Origin: Paracoccaceae bacterium | GTDB lineage: Bacteria; Pseudomonadota; Alphaproteobacteria; Rhodobacterales; Rhodobacteraceae | DNA: 63,429 nt | Reading direction: 5' to 3' | NCBI GenBank assembly: GCA_013003075.1 | Contig: JABDLJ010000002.1 | Coordinates: forward strand, 1-63,429 | Notes under the pieces: generated by a model | The model's database searches: none | Seen by the model: only the letters and a program-made list of their open reading frames with translations | What the model was told of the DNA's origin: nothing | Shown here: piece after piece, positions 35,797-50,483 of the stretch | Layout: every line of letters begins with the position of its first letter | Numbering within the stretch: position 1 is the first letter of the stretch | Program-made: the position numbers and the translations under genes

Positions 35797-35882
35797 GTCC
35801 AGTCAGGGAGGAACTGAAACAACAGCCGCAAAGTACGCGCGGCGGCATAAAATCCATTTGGCACTCAGATCGCGTCCTGCCC
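35768..35882 (-). ncRNA. Candidate cuckoo/CcsR-like small RNA
   Basis: Read on the minus strand, about 115 nt ends at the terminator at 35768-35796. Before it, CAGT (35813-35816) and ACTG (35800-35803) close a loop containing UCCUCCCUG, so a CCUCCC anti-Shine-Dalgarno motif is displayed in a loop. That arrangement defines the alphaproteobacterial cuckoo RNAs, including Rhodobacter CcsR RNAs. A further hairpin (GCCGC/GCGGC, 35825-35846) lies upstream. A TATTAT -10-like element at 35890-35895 suggests a start near 35882; I could not find a convincing -35. The family assignment and 5' end are inferred. It lies divergent from glpD. Confidence 0.6.
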
Positions 35883-36154
35883 GAGAAGAATAATAAGGGC
35901 GTGGCGACTGAAAACATACGCGCCGTACCTTCTCTTAACACAGAAGTTGCGTCCGCCGTCCGGGTTCCCGTTTCAAAATTACCTTCGTTGCAAGATAGGC
36001 ACAGCGCTCTAGTTGGTTTGGGCAATCGGCCCGCGAATATGCATCGAGGCGCAAGGGCCTGTTGCGCGCCGACCGTTTTGCTTTCGCGGAGAATTCCTAT
36101 ACCAAAGCGAGCGAAATCGAAGTGACTATCCGAACATGGGCAAAAGGAGATATG

Positions 36155-37747
36155 ATGACAGATCAAGCGCCGAATACCGATCCCGTTGACCTGTTTGTCA
36201 TAGGCGGCGGAATTAACGGCTGCGGGATCGCACGGGACGCGGCGGGGCGCGGATTGAGTGTCACGCTCGCGGAAATGAACGATTTGGCCTCGGCGACGTC
36301 GTCGGCCTCGACCAAGCTCTTTCATGGAGGCTTGCGCTACCTGGAGTATTTCGAATTCGGCCTGGTCCGGCACGCGCTGTCCGAGCGCGAGATCCTGCTG
36401 AAGGCGATGCCCCATATCAGTTGGCCGATGCGGTTCGTCTTGCCCTACCACAAGGACATGCGCTTTGAGGGCGAGACCCCGACCTCGCGCATTTTGAACG
36501 TCGTAATGCCGTGGATGAAGGGCCGCCGCCCGGCCTGGCTGATACGCCTCGGCCTTTTTCTGTACGACAATCTCGGCGGACGGGCGATCCTGCCGGGAAC
36601 GACGACGCTGGATCTGCGCTTGGCCCCGGAGGGCGCGCCGCTGCAGGACAAGTTCGTCAAAGCATATGAGTATTCCGACTGCTGGGTCGAGGACAGCCGG
36701 CTTGTGGCGCTCAATGCGCGCGACGCGCAACATCGCGGCGCCAAGATCCTGACCCGCACCCGCGTGAACAGCGCCGAGCGTGATGGCGGCACCTGGAAAA
36801 TTGTAACCGAAGATACCGACACCGGTGCGCAAACCACCCATCGCGCTGCGGCGCTTGTGAACGCGGGCGGCCCCTGGGTGGAGGACGTGATCCGGGGAAC
36901 GATCCGACTGAACTCGACCGAAGGCATCCGATTGGTGCGCGGCAGTCATATCGTGACCAGAAGCCTTTTCGACCACGGCAAATGTTATTTCTTCCAGGGA
37001 ACCGATGGGCGGATCATCTTCGCCATACCCTACGAGACCGATTTTACCCTGATCGGCACGACTGATATGGATCACGGCAAGGATCCCTCGCAACCGGCCG
37101 TGTGCACGGACGAAGAAGCCGACTACCTGTGCGATTTCGCCTCGAAGTATTTCAAGACGCCTGTCACCCGCGATGATGTGGTGTGGAGCTATTCCGGCGT
37201 CCGTCCGCTTTACGACGATGGCGCCAAGTCTGCCACCGCGGCCACGCGCGACTACGTGCTGTCGCTTGATGACAACGGCCCGCCGGTGCTGAACGTCTTT
37301 GGTGGCAAGATCACGACCTATCGGCGCCTGTCCGAGCAGGCGATGGAAAAGATCTTGCCGTTTTTCGGGAATGCCGGTGATCCCTGGACCGCTGAAGTGC
37401 CGCTTCCGGGCGGTGATTTTCCGGTGCGGGGTGTGAAGCGGCTTATCGACGGTCTTCTTGCCGACTGTCCATTCCTGACAGAGCGCTGGGCCAAGCGTCT
37501 TGTTCGCGCCTATGGCACTGAGGCGCGCGACATCCTCGGCTCGGCGCAATCCGCCGCAGATCTGGGGCGCGATTTCGGCGCCACTTTGACCGAGGCCGAG
37601 GTTACGTGGCTGATGGACAAGGAATACGCTCGCCGCGCCGCTGATGTCGTCTGGCGCCGATCCAAGCTTGGGCTGCGTCTAAGCGATGACGAGATCGGCG
37701 CGCTTGATGGGTGGATGACGAAAGCGACCGGACAGACCGCGGCCTGA
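36155..37747 (+). CDS. glpD: Glycerol-3-phosphate dehydrogenase (FAD, quinone-linked)
   Basis: GlpD oxidises glycerol-3-phosphate to dihydroxyacetone phosphate and passes electrons to quinone at the membrane. The 530-aa protein has the FAD motif [22 protein letters not shown], the [12 protein letters not shown] region and [14 protein letters not shown]. Two ATGs lie together; 36155 is spaced better from AAGGAG (36144-36149) than 36152. glpK follows after 38 bases. The order GlpK then GlpD in metabolism suggests co-expression on glycerol. Confidence 0.95.
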   Translation: MTDQAPNTDPVDLFVIGGGINGCGIARDAAGRGLSVTLAEMNDLASATSSASTKLFHGGLRYLEYFEFGLVRHALSEREILLKAMPHISWPMRFVLPYHKDMRFEGETPTSRILNVVMPWMKGRRPAWLIRLGLFLYDNLGGRAILPGTTTLDLRLAPEGAPLQDKFVKAYEYSDCWVEDSRLVALNARDAQHRGAKILTRTRVNSAERDGGTWKIVTEDTDTGAQTTHRAAALVNAGGPWVEDVIRGTIRLNSTEGIRLVRGSHIVTRSLFDHGKCYFFQGTDGRIIFAIPYETDFTLIGTTDMDHGKDPSQPAVCTDEEADYLCDFASKYFKTPVTRDDVVWSYSGVRPLYDDGAKSATAATRDYVLSLDDNGPPVLNVFGGKITTYRRLSEQAMEKILPFFGNAGDPWTAEVPLPGGDFPVRGVKRLIDGLLADCPFLTERWAKRLVRAYGTEARDILGSAQSAADLGRDFGATLTEAEVTWLMDKEYARRAADVVWRRSKLGLRLSDDEIGALDGWMTKATGQTAA

Positions 37748-37785
37748 ACGCGGCGCGTAACGCAAAGCAAGCAGGGGAGCATCAG

Positions 37786-39273
37786 ATGACTTATATCATG
37801 GCAATCGACCAGGGGACGACCTCGAGCCGGGCGATCCTGTTCGACAAGAACCTGAAGATCAAAGCCACCGCGCAAGAGGAATTTCCGCAGATCTATCCCG
37901 ATAGCGGCTGGGTCGAGCATGATCCGTCGGACTTGTGGTCCACGGTTGCCGCAACCTGCCGGGCGGTGATCGAGAAGGCGGATGCGAACGTGGCGGACAT
38001 CGCTGCTATCGGCATCACCAACCAGCGCGAGACGACGCTTGTCTGGGATAAATCCACCGGCCAGCCGATCCATAACGCCATAGTCTGGCAGGACCGCCGC
38101 ACTTCGGCATTTTGCGCCGAGATGCGCGAGGCAGGGCACGAGCCCATGTTCACTGAGCGAACAGGGCTTTTGCTCGATCCGTATTTCTCGGGCACCAAGG
38201 TGAAATACATTCTCGATCAGGTCGATGGCGCGCGCGAAAGGGCCAGGGCCGGCGAGCTGCTGTTCGGTACTGTCGATACCTATCTGATCTGGCGCATGAC
38301 AGGCGGCAAGAGCCACGTCACCGACGCCACCAATGCAGCCCGAACACTGCTTTACGATATTCGCAAGGGTCGCTGGAGCCAGACAATCTGCGATCTTCTG
38401 GGCGTACCTATGGAAATGCTGCCGGAAGTGCGTGATAGCGCCGGTGCGTTCGGCGTCACCCGGCCCGACCTTTTCGGTCGCGAGATCCCGATCCTGGGTG
38501 TTGCGGGCGACCAACAAGCGGCGACCGTGGGACAGGCGTGTTTCAAGCCCGGCATGCTGAAATCAACCTACGGGACCGGTTGCTTTGCCCTGCTCAATAC
38601 CGGCGACACGCCCGTGACGTCGCATAACCGGCTTTTGACGACGATTGCCTACCAGTTCAACGGAAAGCCCACCTACGCGTTGGAAGGGTCGATCTTCATC
38701 GCGGGCGCGGTCGTTCAATGGCTGCGCGACGGGCTGAAGATCATCCGCGAAGCGTCCGAGACGCATCCTCTGGCCGAGGCCGCGGACGATACCCAAAACG
38801 TTGTGCTCGTTCCCGCTTTCACCGGGTTGGGCGCGCCCTACTGGAATGCCGAGTGCCGAGGCGCGATCTATGGGCTGACGCGTAACTCTGGCCCGGCAGA
38901 GATCGCCCGGGCGGCATTGGAAAGCGTCGGATACCAAACGCGCGATCTGCTCGAGGCGATGACCGCCGATTGGCCGGGCGCGAGCCGCGACAACGTTCTG
39001 CGCGTGGATGGCGGTATGACGGCGTCGAACTGGGCAATGCAATTCCTCTCTGACATCATTGGCGCCCAGGTGGACCGGCCCGAAGTGCTCGAGACAACGG
39101 CGGTCGGTGCGGCCTGGCTTGCCGGCATGACCGCAGGCGTTTATCCCGATCAGGAGGGGTTTGCCAAAAGCTGGGATCTGGATCGGCGGTTTGAGCCGGG
39201 CATGAGCGACGCCTTACGCAGCGAAAAGTACAAACGTTGGAAAAAGGCCGTTTCCGCCACCTTGTCCGTCTGA
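37786..39273 (+). CDS. glpK: Glycerol kinase
   Basis: GlpK phosphorylates glycerol with ATP to glycerol-3-phosphate, trapping it for GlpD. The 495-aa FGGY-family kinase shows [32 protein letters not shown], the substrate motif [11 protein letters not shown] and the ATP-binding [25 protein letters not shown] precedes ATG 37786. It directly precedes the glycogen genes, with a 79-base gap holding a LacI-type palindrome. No glycerol facilitator (glpF) or ABC importer is seen in the window. Confidence 0.96.
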   Translation: MTYIMAIDQGTTSSRAILFDKNLKIKATAQEEFPQIYPDSGWVEHDPSDLWSTVAATCRAVIEKADANVADIAAIGITNQRETTLVWDKSTGQPIHNAIVWQDRRTSAFCAEMREAGHEPMFTERTGLLLDPYFSGTKVKYILDQVDGARERARAGELLFGTVDTYLIWRMTGGKSHVTDATNAARTLLYDIRKGRWSQTICDLLGVPMEMLPEVRDSAGAFGVTRPDLFGREIPILGVAGDQQAATVGQACFKPGMLKSTYGTGCFALLNTGDTPVTSHNRLLTTIAYQFNGKPTYALEGSIFIAGAVVQWLRDGLKIIREASETHPLAEAADDTQNVVLVPAFTGLGAPYWNAECRGAIYGLTRNSGPAEIARAALESVGYQTRDLLEAMTADWPGASRDNVLRVDGGMTASNWAMQFLSDIIGAQVDRPEVLETTAVGAAWLAGMTAGVYPDQEGFAKSWDLDRRFEPGMSDALRSEKYKRWKKAVSATLSV

Positions 39274-39318
39274 TATCCAAAGCGCTTGCAGAGACGGAAT
39301 TCTTCACCAATAAGGGCT

Positions 39319-39334
39319 TCGTTATCGCTAACGA
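39319..39334. promoter_or_regulatory. LacI-type operator candidate before glgP
   Basis: TCGTTATCGCTAACGA has 6-base inverted arms (TCGTTA/TAACGA) around a central TCGC, the layout of LacI-family operators with a central CG. It ends 19 bases before the glgP start, so it could act on the whole glg operon. No LacI-type gene is in the window. Confidence 0.45.
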
Positions 39335-39352
39335 TCGATGATGGGAACGCGC

Positions 39353-41743
39353 ATGACCACGCTTCGCGACTCAATTCTGACGCATCTCAAGTATGCGCTT
39401 GGCAAGGATGCCGGCCACGCCTCGCTTTACGACTGGCGGACGGCCCTGTCGCTTGCCGTGCGCGACCGGATCGTCGATCCGTGGTTCGCCTCGACACGGG
39501 CGACCTACGAAGGGCACGAAAAGCGCGTCTATTATTTGTCGATGGAGTTCCTGATCGGGCGTCTGCTGGAAGACAACATGGTCAATCTCGGCCTTGTGGA
39601 CGAGGCGCGGGAAGCCTTTGAAAGCCTTGGACTTCCGCTTGAACAGATCATCATGGACGAGCCAGACGCCGCGCTTGGAAACGGGGGCCTGGGTCGTCTT
39701 GCGGCCTGTTTCATGGAAAGCCTCGCGACGCTTGGATGCCCCGCTTATGGCTATGGTATCCGGTACGAACATGGCCTCTTTCGCCAGCGCTTCGAAGGCG
39801 GCCGGCAGGTTGAAGAGCCTGAAGACTGGCTGATCCAGCCCAACCCGTGGGAGTTCCTGCGCCCCGAAGCCGTGTTCGAGATCGGGTTCGGCGGCGAAGT
39901 TGCGCACACGGGCGACCGCGCGGTCTGGCGTCCAAGCGAGTCGGTGATAGCAGAGGCACACGACACCCCGATCGCCGGTTGGCAGGGGCGCTGGGGCAAC
40001 ACGTTGCGCCTTTGGGGTGCCAAGCCGACGCAGCTTTTCGATCTGGACCGCTTCAATCGTGGCGACTATGCCGCTGCGGCCGAACCGGAGGCGCTGGCCC
40101 GGACGATCAGCCGCGTGCTTTATCCCGATGACACCACCGAGGAAGGCAAGGCGCTTCGCCTGAAGCAGGAATACTTCTTCACCGCCGCGTCGCTGCGTGA
40201 TCTTCTGCGCCGGTTCGACAGCGAATATGACGATCTTCGCATCCTGCCGCAGAAGGTGGCGATCCAGTTGAATGACACCCACCCTGCGATTGCCGGACCC
40301 GAGCTTGTGCGCCTTCTGGTCGACGAGCGGGCGATGTCGTTCGAGGACGCGATGGAAACGGCGCAGGGCTGTTTGTCCTACACCAACCACACCTTGCTTC
40401 CCGAGGCGCTTGAGCGCTGGTCCGAAGGGCTGATGACCCATCTTCTGCCACGCCATATGCAAATCATCGAGCGCATCGATCAGGCGCATGCGCGCCAGTA
40501 TCCTGCGCGCTCGGTCACCGTGCTGGAACATGGCGAGGTGAAAATGGGCGAGCTTTCGTTCATCATGGCGCACAAGGTGAATGGTGTTTCGGCGCTGCAT
40601 ACCGATTTGATGAAGGATACGGTCTTCCGCGATCTGCATGCCCTGCATCCCGACCGCATTGTCAACCAGACCAACGGGGTTACGCCGCGCCGCTGGCTTT
40701 TGTCGTGCAACCCGCGCCTGTCCGACTTGATCACCTCGGCGATCGGCCCGGACTGGGTAGGGGATGCCGAGCGCCTGGCCGAGCTGGAGCCGCATGTCAG
40801 CGACGCTGCCTTTCTCGACAAGTACGCGTCCGCCAAGCGTGCCAACAAGGTCGACCTTTCGGTATGGATCCGGGACGCGCTTGACATCTCGGTCGATCCC
40901 GATGCGATGTTCGATGTGCAGATCAAGCGCATCCACGAATACAAGCGCCAGCACCTCAATATCCTTGAGGCCATCGCGCACTGGCAGGAAATCCGCGACA
41001 ACCCGAATGCAAACTGGACCCCGCGGGTCAAGATTTTCGGCGGCAAGGCGGCCCCGGGATATGTCTTCGCCAAAGAGATCATTCATCTGATCAATTCGGT
41101 CGCCGCGACCATCAACGACGATCCTGTGACATCGAAGTATCTCAAGGTTGTCTTCGCGCCGAATTACAACGTGACATTGGCCGAGCGATTGATACCCGCA
41201 GCAGACTTGTCAGAGCAGATCTCCACCGCCGGCAAGGAAGCATCGGGTACCGGCAACATGAAGTTCGCGCTGAACGGCGCACTGACCGTGGGCACTCTGG
41301 ACGGCGCCAATGTCGAGATCCGCGATCATGTCGGTGCCGACAACTTCTTCATGTTCGGGATGACTGCCGAAGAGGTGTTCGAGCGGCGCGAAGTCCCGCA
41401 TCACGCCGCGCAGGCGGTTGCGTCGGACCCGCGGCTGGCGCGCGCTCTTGCCACGTTGCGGGACGGCACCTTTGCCAAGGACGATGCAAGCCGGTTCGCC
41501 GGGATCGCCGGCAACGTTTCGGGTGCGGATTATTTCCTCGTCAGCTCTGACTTCACAGATTATTGGCGCGCGCAGCGCGAGGTTGACGCGGCATACCGTA
41601 AGGCCCCGCATTGGATGCACATGGCCGCCCTGAACACGGCGCGCAGCGGATGGTTCTCTTCGGATCGGACGATCCGCGGCTACATGGCCGATATCTGGGG
41701 CGCCGAAGTCGCCGCTCCGTTGCGCCGCATTGCAGCGGAATGA
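39353..41743 (+). CDS. glgP: Glycogen phosphorylase
   Basis: GlgP removes glucose from glycogen ends with phosphate, giving glucose-1-phosphate for Pgm. The 796-aa protein holds the PLP lysine in EASGTGNMKFALNGALTVGTLDG (Lys about 637), VYYLSMEFLIGRLLEDN and LGNGGLGRLAACFMESLATL. Three in-frame ATGs cluster at 39338, 39341 and 39353; 39353 has GGGAA upstream and gives the usual N-terminus MTTLRDSI. First gene of glgPBCAX-pgm. Confidence 0.94.
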   Translation: MTTLRDSILTHLKYALGKDAGHASLYDWRTALSLAVRDRIVDPWFASTRATYEGHEKRVYYLSMEFLIGRLLEDNMVNLGLVDEAREAFESLGLPLEQIIMDEPDAALGNGGLGRLAACFMESLATLGCPAYGYGIRYEHGLFRQRFEGGRQVEEPEDWLIQPNPWEFLRPEAVFEIGFGGEVAHTGDRAVWRPSESVIAEAHDTPIAGWQGRWGNTLRLWGAKPTQLFDLDRFNRGDYAAAAEPEALARTISRVLYPDDTTEEGKALRLKQEYFFTAASLRDLLRRFDSEYDDLRILPQKVAIQLNDTHPAIAGPELVRLLVDERAMSFEDAMETAQGCLSYTNHTLLPEALERWSEGLMTHLLPRHMQIIERIDQAHARQYPARSVTVLEHGEVKMGELSFIMAHKVNGVSALHTDLMKDTVFRDLHALHPDRIVNQTNGVTPRRWLLSCNPRLSDLITSAIGPDWVGDAERLAELEPHVSDAAFLDKYASAKRANKVDLSVWIRDALDISVDPDAMFDVQIKRIHEYKRQHLNILEAIAHWQEIRDNPNANWTPRVKIFGGKAAPGYVFAKEIIHLINSVAATINDDPVTSKYLKVVFAPNYNVTLAERLIPAADLSEQISTAGKEASGTGNMKFALNGALTVGTLDGANVEIRDHVGADNFFMFGMTAEEVFERREVPHHAAQAVASDPRLARALATLRDGTFAKDDASRFAGIAGNVSGADYFLVSSDFTDYWRAQREVDAAYRKAPHWMHMAALNTARSGWFSSDRTIRGYMADIWGAEVAAPLRRIAAE

Positions 41744-41782
41744 CGTGGTTGACCCCGCGGCGCTGGGACCTATCCTGAATTT

Positions 41783-43993
41783 ATGCCAGACAAAAACGCG
41801 AATGAAGCCGCTGTAATCTCAGACCAAACCGCACGGCAGATTGCCGAGGGCTCCCATTCCGATCCTTTCGCGGTGCTTGGCCCGCACAATGTCGGACGAA
41901 GCCGGTATGTGACGGCCTTCGATCCGGGGGCAGAGCATCTTGTCGCAATAGTCGGATCCAAGTCCTATCCGCTGGAGCCGGTCCACGAAGGGCATGGCGT
42001 TTTTTGCGGCAAAGTTCCCGGAGCCAAACCCTATTTCCTGCGCGGCTCGGCATCGGACGGGACGTCCTGGGACTATGAGGACGCCTACCGATTTGGCCCT
42101 GTGATCGGAGAGATGGATGAATACCTTCTCGCCGAGGGCACCCATCAGCGCATCTGGCAGGTTCTTGGCGCTCATACCATCGAACACGAAGGCCGGTCCG
42201 GTACTCATTTCGCCGTTTGGGCGCCGAATGCCCGGCGTGTGTCGGTCGTCGGCGCGTTCAACTTCTGGGACGGTCGGCGCCACCTGATGCGGCGCCGTGG
42301 CGCCACCGGCGTCTGGGAGATCTTCATTCCCGGGATCGGGGAAGGCACCCCTTACAAGTACGAGATCGTCGGGCCCGACGGAATAATCCAGCCGCTGAAG
42401 GCCGACCCGGTCGGGTTCGGCTCGGAGCACCCGCCGGCCAATGCCAGCGTGGTTCGCGACATCCGCGGCTATGGCTGGCATGACGGCGACTGGATGGACA
42501 GCCGCGAGGGGCGCAATGCGCGCACTGCTCCGATCTCGGTCTATGAGGTGCACCTGGGAAGCTGGCGGCGGAAGATGGACGAGGGCGGCCGTCCGCTTTC
42601 GTACAAGGAGGCGGCCCACGATCTTGTGAATTATGCCGCCGATATGGGCTTCACGCATCTGGAACTGCTGCCAATAAGCGAATTCCCCTTCGATGGGTCC
42701 TGGGGCTACCAGCCGGTGGGGCTTTTCGCGCCGACCGTCCGCCACGGGCCGCCGCACGAGTTTCGCGATCTGGTCGATGCAGCGCACCAGAAGGGCCTCG
42801 GTGTCATACTGGACTGGGTGCCGGGGCATTTCCCGACCGATCCGCATGGTCTGGGGCGCTTCGACGGGACGCATCTTTACGAGCATTCCGACCCCAAGGA
42901 GGGATTCCACCAAGATTGGAATACCCTGATCTACAACTACGGCCGGGTCGAGGTGGCCAATTTCCTGGTATCCAACGCGCTTTATTGGCTGGAAGAGTAC
43001 CACGTCGATGGTCTGCGCGTCGATGCGGTGGCTTCGATGCTTTACCGCGACTACTCGCGCAAAGAGGGCGAATGGATCCCGAACAAGGATGGCGGTCGCG
43101 AGAATTACGAATCCATTGCCATGCTGCAGCGCATGAACGTGACAACATATGGCGCCGTTGGCGGCATCATGACCGTGGCAGAAGAGAGTACGTCTTATCC
43201 CGGAGTGTCGCGCCCTGTCGACGCCGGTGGCCTGGGCTTTGGCTACAAGTGGAACATGGGCTGGATGAACGACACGCTGTCCTACATGGAAAAGGATCCG
43301 ATCTACCGCAAGCACCATCATCACCAGATGACCTTCGGTCTGCACTACGCCTTTTCCGAGAACTTCATACTGCCGATCAGCCATGACGAAGTGGTACACG
43401 GCAAGGGCTCGATGCTGGCCAAGATGCCGGGCAACGAGTGGGAAAAGTTCGCCAATTTGCGGGCCTATTATGGGTTCATGTGGGGGCATCCGGGCAAGAA
43501 GCTTCTGTTCATGGGGCAGGAGTTCGCGCAGGGAACCGAGTGGAACCACAATGCCGAGCTGACCTGGGGCGCGCTGGACACTCACCTGCACGCAGGAGTG
43601 CGCCGCCTCGTGCGCGATCTCAACACGCTGTACCGGGCCGAGCCGGCGCTGCACGTCAAGGACTGCGAAGCCTCGGGGTTTGAATGGCTGGAAGCGAACG
43701 ACGCAGACGGCTCGAGCCATGCGTGGATCCGCCGGGGCAGCGATCAGGAGCGTCCGGTGGTCGTGATCTGCAATTTCACCCCGGTTGAACGCAGCGATTA
43801 CCGGATCGGGCTGCCGCAGGGCGGGCACTGGGCGGAGATCCTGAATTCGGATGCCGAGCTTTATGGCGGCGGCAACCGGGGCAACATGGGCGGGGTCGAT
43901 GCCTCGGGCGAGGCTTGGCACGGCCAGCCCGCCTCGGCCTCGATCACTCTGCCGCCGTTGTCGACGGTATTTCTGGCGCCAGCAGAGAAATAA
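41783..43993 (+). CDS. glgB: 1,4-alpha-glucan branching enzyme
   Basis: GlgB makes alpha-1,6 branches in glycogen. The 736-aa GH13 enzyme has an extended N-terminal part with two CBM48-like domains, then the barrel. DGLRVDAVASMLYRDYSR carries the nucleophile Asp414, VAEESTSYPGVSRP the general acid Glu (467/468), and LPISHDEVVHGKGS the transition-state aspartate. Length is standard for the group with the extra N-terminal domain. Confidence 0.96.
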   Translation: MPDKNANEAAVISDQTARQIAEGSHSDPFAVLGPHNVGRSRYVTAFDPGAEHLVAIVGSKSYPLEPVHEGHGVFCGKVPGAKPYFLRGSASDGTSWDYEDAYRFGPVIGEMDEYLLAEGTHQRIWQVLGAHTIEHEGRSGTHFAVWAPNARRVSVVGAFNFWDGRRHLMRRRGATGVWEIFIPGIGEGTPYKYEIVGPDGIIQPLKADPVGFGSEHPPANASVVRDIRGYGWHDGDWMDSREGRNARTAPISVYEVHLGSWRRKMDEGGRPLSYKEAAHDLVNYAADMGFTHLELLPISEFPFDGSWGYQPVGLFAPTVRHGPPHEFRDLVDAAHQKGLGVILDWVPGHFPTDPHGLGRFDGTHLYEHSDPKEGFHQDWNTLIYNYGRVEVANFLVSNALYWLEEYHVDGLRVDAVASMLYRDYSRKEGEWIPNKDGGRENYESIAMLQRMNVTTYGAVGGIMTVAEESTSYPGVSRPVDAGGLGFGYKWNMGWMNDTLSYMEKDPIYRKHHHHQMTFGLHYAFSENFILPISHDEVVHGKGSMLAKMPGNEWEKFANLRAYYGFMWGHPGKKLLFMGQEFAQGTEWNHNAELTWGALDTHLHAGVRRLVRDLNTLYRAEPALHVKDCEASGFEWLEANDADGSSHAWIRRGSDQERPVVVICNFTPVERSDYRIGLPQGGHWAEILNSDAELYGGGNRGNMGGVDASGEAWHGQPASASITLPPLSTVFLAPAEK

Positions 43994-44044
43994 GGGCCTC
44001 GAGCCCGATACGGATCCTATGGATCTACACATAAGGGAGGGACG

Positions 44045-45310
44045 ATGATGCGACCAAATACGAGACTTTCCGCCCGCACGATGGCATTTGTTCTGGCAGG
44101 GGGGCGCGGGTCGCGGCTGAAAGAGCTGACCGATTATCGGGTCAAGCCGGCGGTCTTTTTCGGCGGCAAGTCCCGGATCATCGACTTTGCACTGTCCAAC
44201 GCCCTCAATTCGGGTATCCGCAAGATGGCGATCGCAACGCAATATAAGGCGCACAGCCTGATCCGCCACTGCCAGCGTGGCTGGAACTTTTTCCGCGCCG
44301 AGCGCAACGAGTATCTCGACATCCTTCCCGCCTCGCAACGGACAGGTGAAGAGAAATGGTATGTCGGGACCGCCGACGCGGTGACACAGAACATCGACAT
44401 CATCGACAGCTACCATATCGAATACATCCTGGTTCTGGCCGGCGATCATATCTACAAGATGGATTACGAAATCATGCTGTCGCAGCATGTCGATACCGCG
44501 GCAGATGTGACGGTCGGGTGCCTGACGGTTCCGCGCAAGGAAGCCTCGGCGTTCGGCGTCATGGATGTCTCGGACGACCTGGTGATCCGCTCGTTTTTGG
44601 AAAAGCCCAAAGACCCGCCCGGAATGCCCGGAGACGACACGCGGACACTTGCTTCGATGGGGATCTACATCTTCAAATGGTCCTACTTGCGCGAGCTGCT
44701 GCTGCGCGATGCAGAAGATCCCGACAGCAGCCACGATTTCGGCGGCGATATCATTCCCTACATCGTGGAACATGGAAAAGCCGTTGCGCATCGCTTTTCG
44801 GACAGCTGCGTTGTAACCGAAGCGGGCGCGCCGGCCTATTGGCGCGATGTCGGAACGGTCGATGCCTTCTGGAGAGCAAATATAGATCTGACCGATTTCA
44901 ATCCAGAGCTGGATCTGTGGGATCGCAACTGGCCGATCTGGACCTACTCGGAATCGGTGCCGCCGGCGAAATTCATCCACGACGAGGATGCGCGTCGGGG
45001 ATCGGCTGTCTCGTCGCTGGTATCTGGCGGATGCATCATTTCTGGCACCGAGATCCGAAGATCGCTCTTGCACACCCAAGTGCACACGAACTCATACGCC
45101 GTTCTCGATCATGTCGTGGCGTTGCCTTACGTGAACGTCGCGCGGTCGGCACGGATCCGCAACGCGGTGATCGACCGCGGCGTCCAGATCCCCGAAGGCC
45201 TTGTCGTCGGCGAGGATCGCGAGACGGATGAGAAGTGGTTCCGCGTCAGCGATGGTGGCGTGATCCTGATCACGCAAGACATGCTTGATCGGCGCGCCGA
45301 AGAATTATGA
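44045..45310 (+). CDS. glgC: Glucose-1-phosphate adenylyltransferase
   Basis: GlgC makes ADP-glucose, the committed step of glycogen synthesis and the point of allosteric control. The 421-aa protein has the nucleotide-binding [28 protein letters not shown], the [13 protein letters not shown] aspartate region, [10 protein letters not shown] and the C-terminal left-handed beta helix. AAGGGAGGG precedes the ATG at 44045. A second ATG follows at 44048. Overlaps glgA by ATGA. Confidence 0.97.
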   Translation: MMRPNTRLSARTMAFVLAGGRGSRLKELTDYRVKPAVFFGGKSRIIDFALSNALNSGIRKMAIATQYKAHSLIRHCQRGWNFFRAERNEYLDILPASQRTGEEKWYVGTADAVTQNIDIIDSYHIEYILVLAGDHIYKMDYEIMLSQHVDTAADVTVGCLTVPRKEASAFGVMDVSDDLVIRSFLEKPKDPPGMPGDDTRTLASMGIYIFKWSYLRELLLRDAEDPDSSHDFGGDIIPYIVEHGKAVAHRFSDSCVVTEAGAPAYWRDVGTVDAFWRANIDLTDFNPELDLWDRNWPIWTYSESVPPAKFIHDEDARRGSAVSSLVSGGCIISGTEIRRSLLHTQVHTNSYAVLDHVVALPYVNVARSARIRNAVIDRGVQIPEGLVVGEDRETDEKWFRVSDGGVILITQDMLDRRAEEL

Positions 45311-46733
45311 GACAGGTTCTCTCGGTTACCTCCGAATGTATCCCGCTGGTAAAAACCGGCGGGCTTGCGGATGTGGCCGGTGCGTTGCCCGGCGCGATGC
45401 GCGATGTCGGTTGGGAGATGAAGACGCTGCTTCCGGGCTACCCCGAGGTGATGGCGAAGATAAAAGCCGGCAAAACCGTTCTGTCGGACAAGAACCTCTT
45501 CGGCGGCGCGGCCAAGGTTGTGGAGGCCAGCGGTAGCGGGCTGAAGCTATTTGTGCTTGTGGCGCCGCATCTTTACGAGCGTGATGGACTGCCCTATGGC
45601 GACGCGTCGGGCAAAGACTGGCCCGACAACCCCGAACGCTTTGCCGCGCTCTGCAAGATGGCGGCCCGAATCGGTAGCGAGGGCGCGGGCGACTGGCTTC
45701 CCGATATCGTCCATTGCCACGACTGGCAGGCAGGACTGACGCCTCTCTACCTGTCGCAATCCAGCGGTCACCGTCCGGGCACGATCATGACGATCCACAA
45801 CATCGCCTTTCATGGCTTCGCTCCGAAAGAGAAGATCGGACTTCTTGGCCTGCCGCGCGATGGGTTTACCCAGGACGGCTATGAGTACTGGGACCAGATC
45901 TCTGCCCTCAAGGCGGGTCTTGTATGGTCTGACAAGCTGACCACCGTCAGCCCGACCTATGCCAAGGAACTCATGCGGGCTGAATTCGGGATGGGGCTGG
46001 ATGGGCTGTTGCAGTCGCGCTCGAACGATCTGGTCGGGATCCTGAACGGCATCGACGACAAGACCTGGGACCCGGCCACAGATCCCGAGATCGCGAACTA
46101 CAAGACGCCGCGCGGCAAACGGACTGCCAAGACCCGGCTGCGCCGCGAGTTCGGGCTTCCGGTTTCTGACGGGCCGCTATGCGTGGTCGTCTCGCGCTTG
46201 TCGCATCAAAAGGGGCTCGATCTGCTGCTCGAAGCGCTTCCGGCACTTGTCGATCGCGGCGGGCAACTGGCGCTTCTGGGCTCGGGCGACAAAGAGCTGG
46301 AACGCCGCTTCGCCGAGGCGGCTGCCTCGCACAAGTTCGTCTCAGCGCGCATCGGCTACGACGAGGCGCTTTCGCACCGGATGATTGCAGGCGCAGATGC
46401 AATTCTGGTACCGTCGCGGTTTGAACCTTGCGGCCTGACGCAACTCTATGGCCTTCGCTATGGGACGGTCCCGGTTGTGGCCTATACCGGCGGTCTTGTG
46501 GACACGGTGATCCCGGTCAGCCCGATGACATTGCGTGGCAAGGTCGCGACAGGGATCCAGTTCCACCCGGCCACCAGCGACGCGCTGGCGCGCGCCCTGA
46601 TGCAAGCGGTCGATCTTTTCGCCGACAAACCGGTTTGGGAAATGCTTCAGAAGAACGGCATGCGGCAAACGGTTGGCTGGCAGGCGTCCGCCGCCGAATA
46701 CGCAAGCCTCTATGAAAAGGTCGCCCCGGCGCT

Positions 46734-46737
<4 letters not shown>
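45307..46737 (+). CDS. glgA: Glycogen synthase (ADP-glucose)
   Basis: GlgA (GT5) extends alpha-1,4-glucan with ADP-glucose. The 476-aa protein has the [13 protein letters not shown] motif that binds ADP-glucose, [13 protein letters not shown] and the C-terminal [18 protein letters not shown] with its conserved glutamate. It overlaps glgC and glgX by four bases on each side. Confidence 0.97.
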
Positions 46738-50466
<3,729 letters not shown>

Positions 50467-50483
50467 CCGGAGCGGGCCTGGAG

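Noticed and set aside
35717-37549. A 610-codon open frame antisense to glpD
   Set aside because: Same composition effect. It also runs through the sRNA terminator at 35768-35796.
39371-41086. A 571-codon open frame antisense to glgP
   Set aside because: Composition shadow of glgP; no motif.
41819-45085. A 1088-codon open frame antisense to glgB-glgC
   Set aside because: It mirrors the third-position GC bias of the genes opposite. It shows no recognisable domain and no ribosome binding site, and glgB and glgC are certain.
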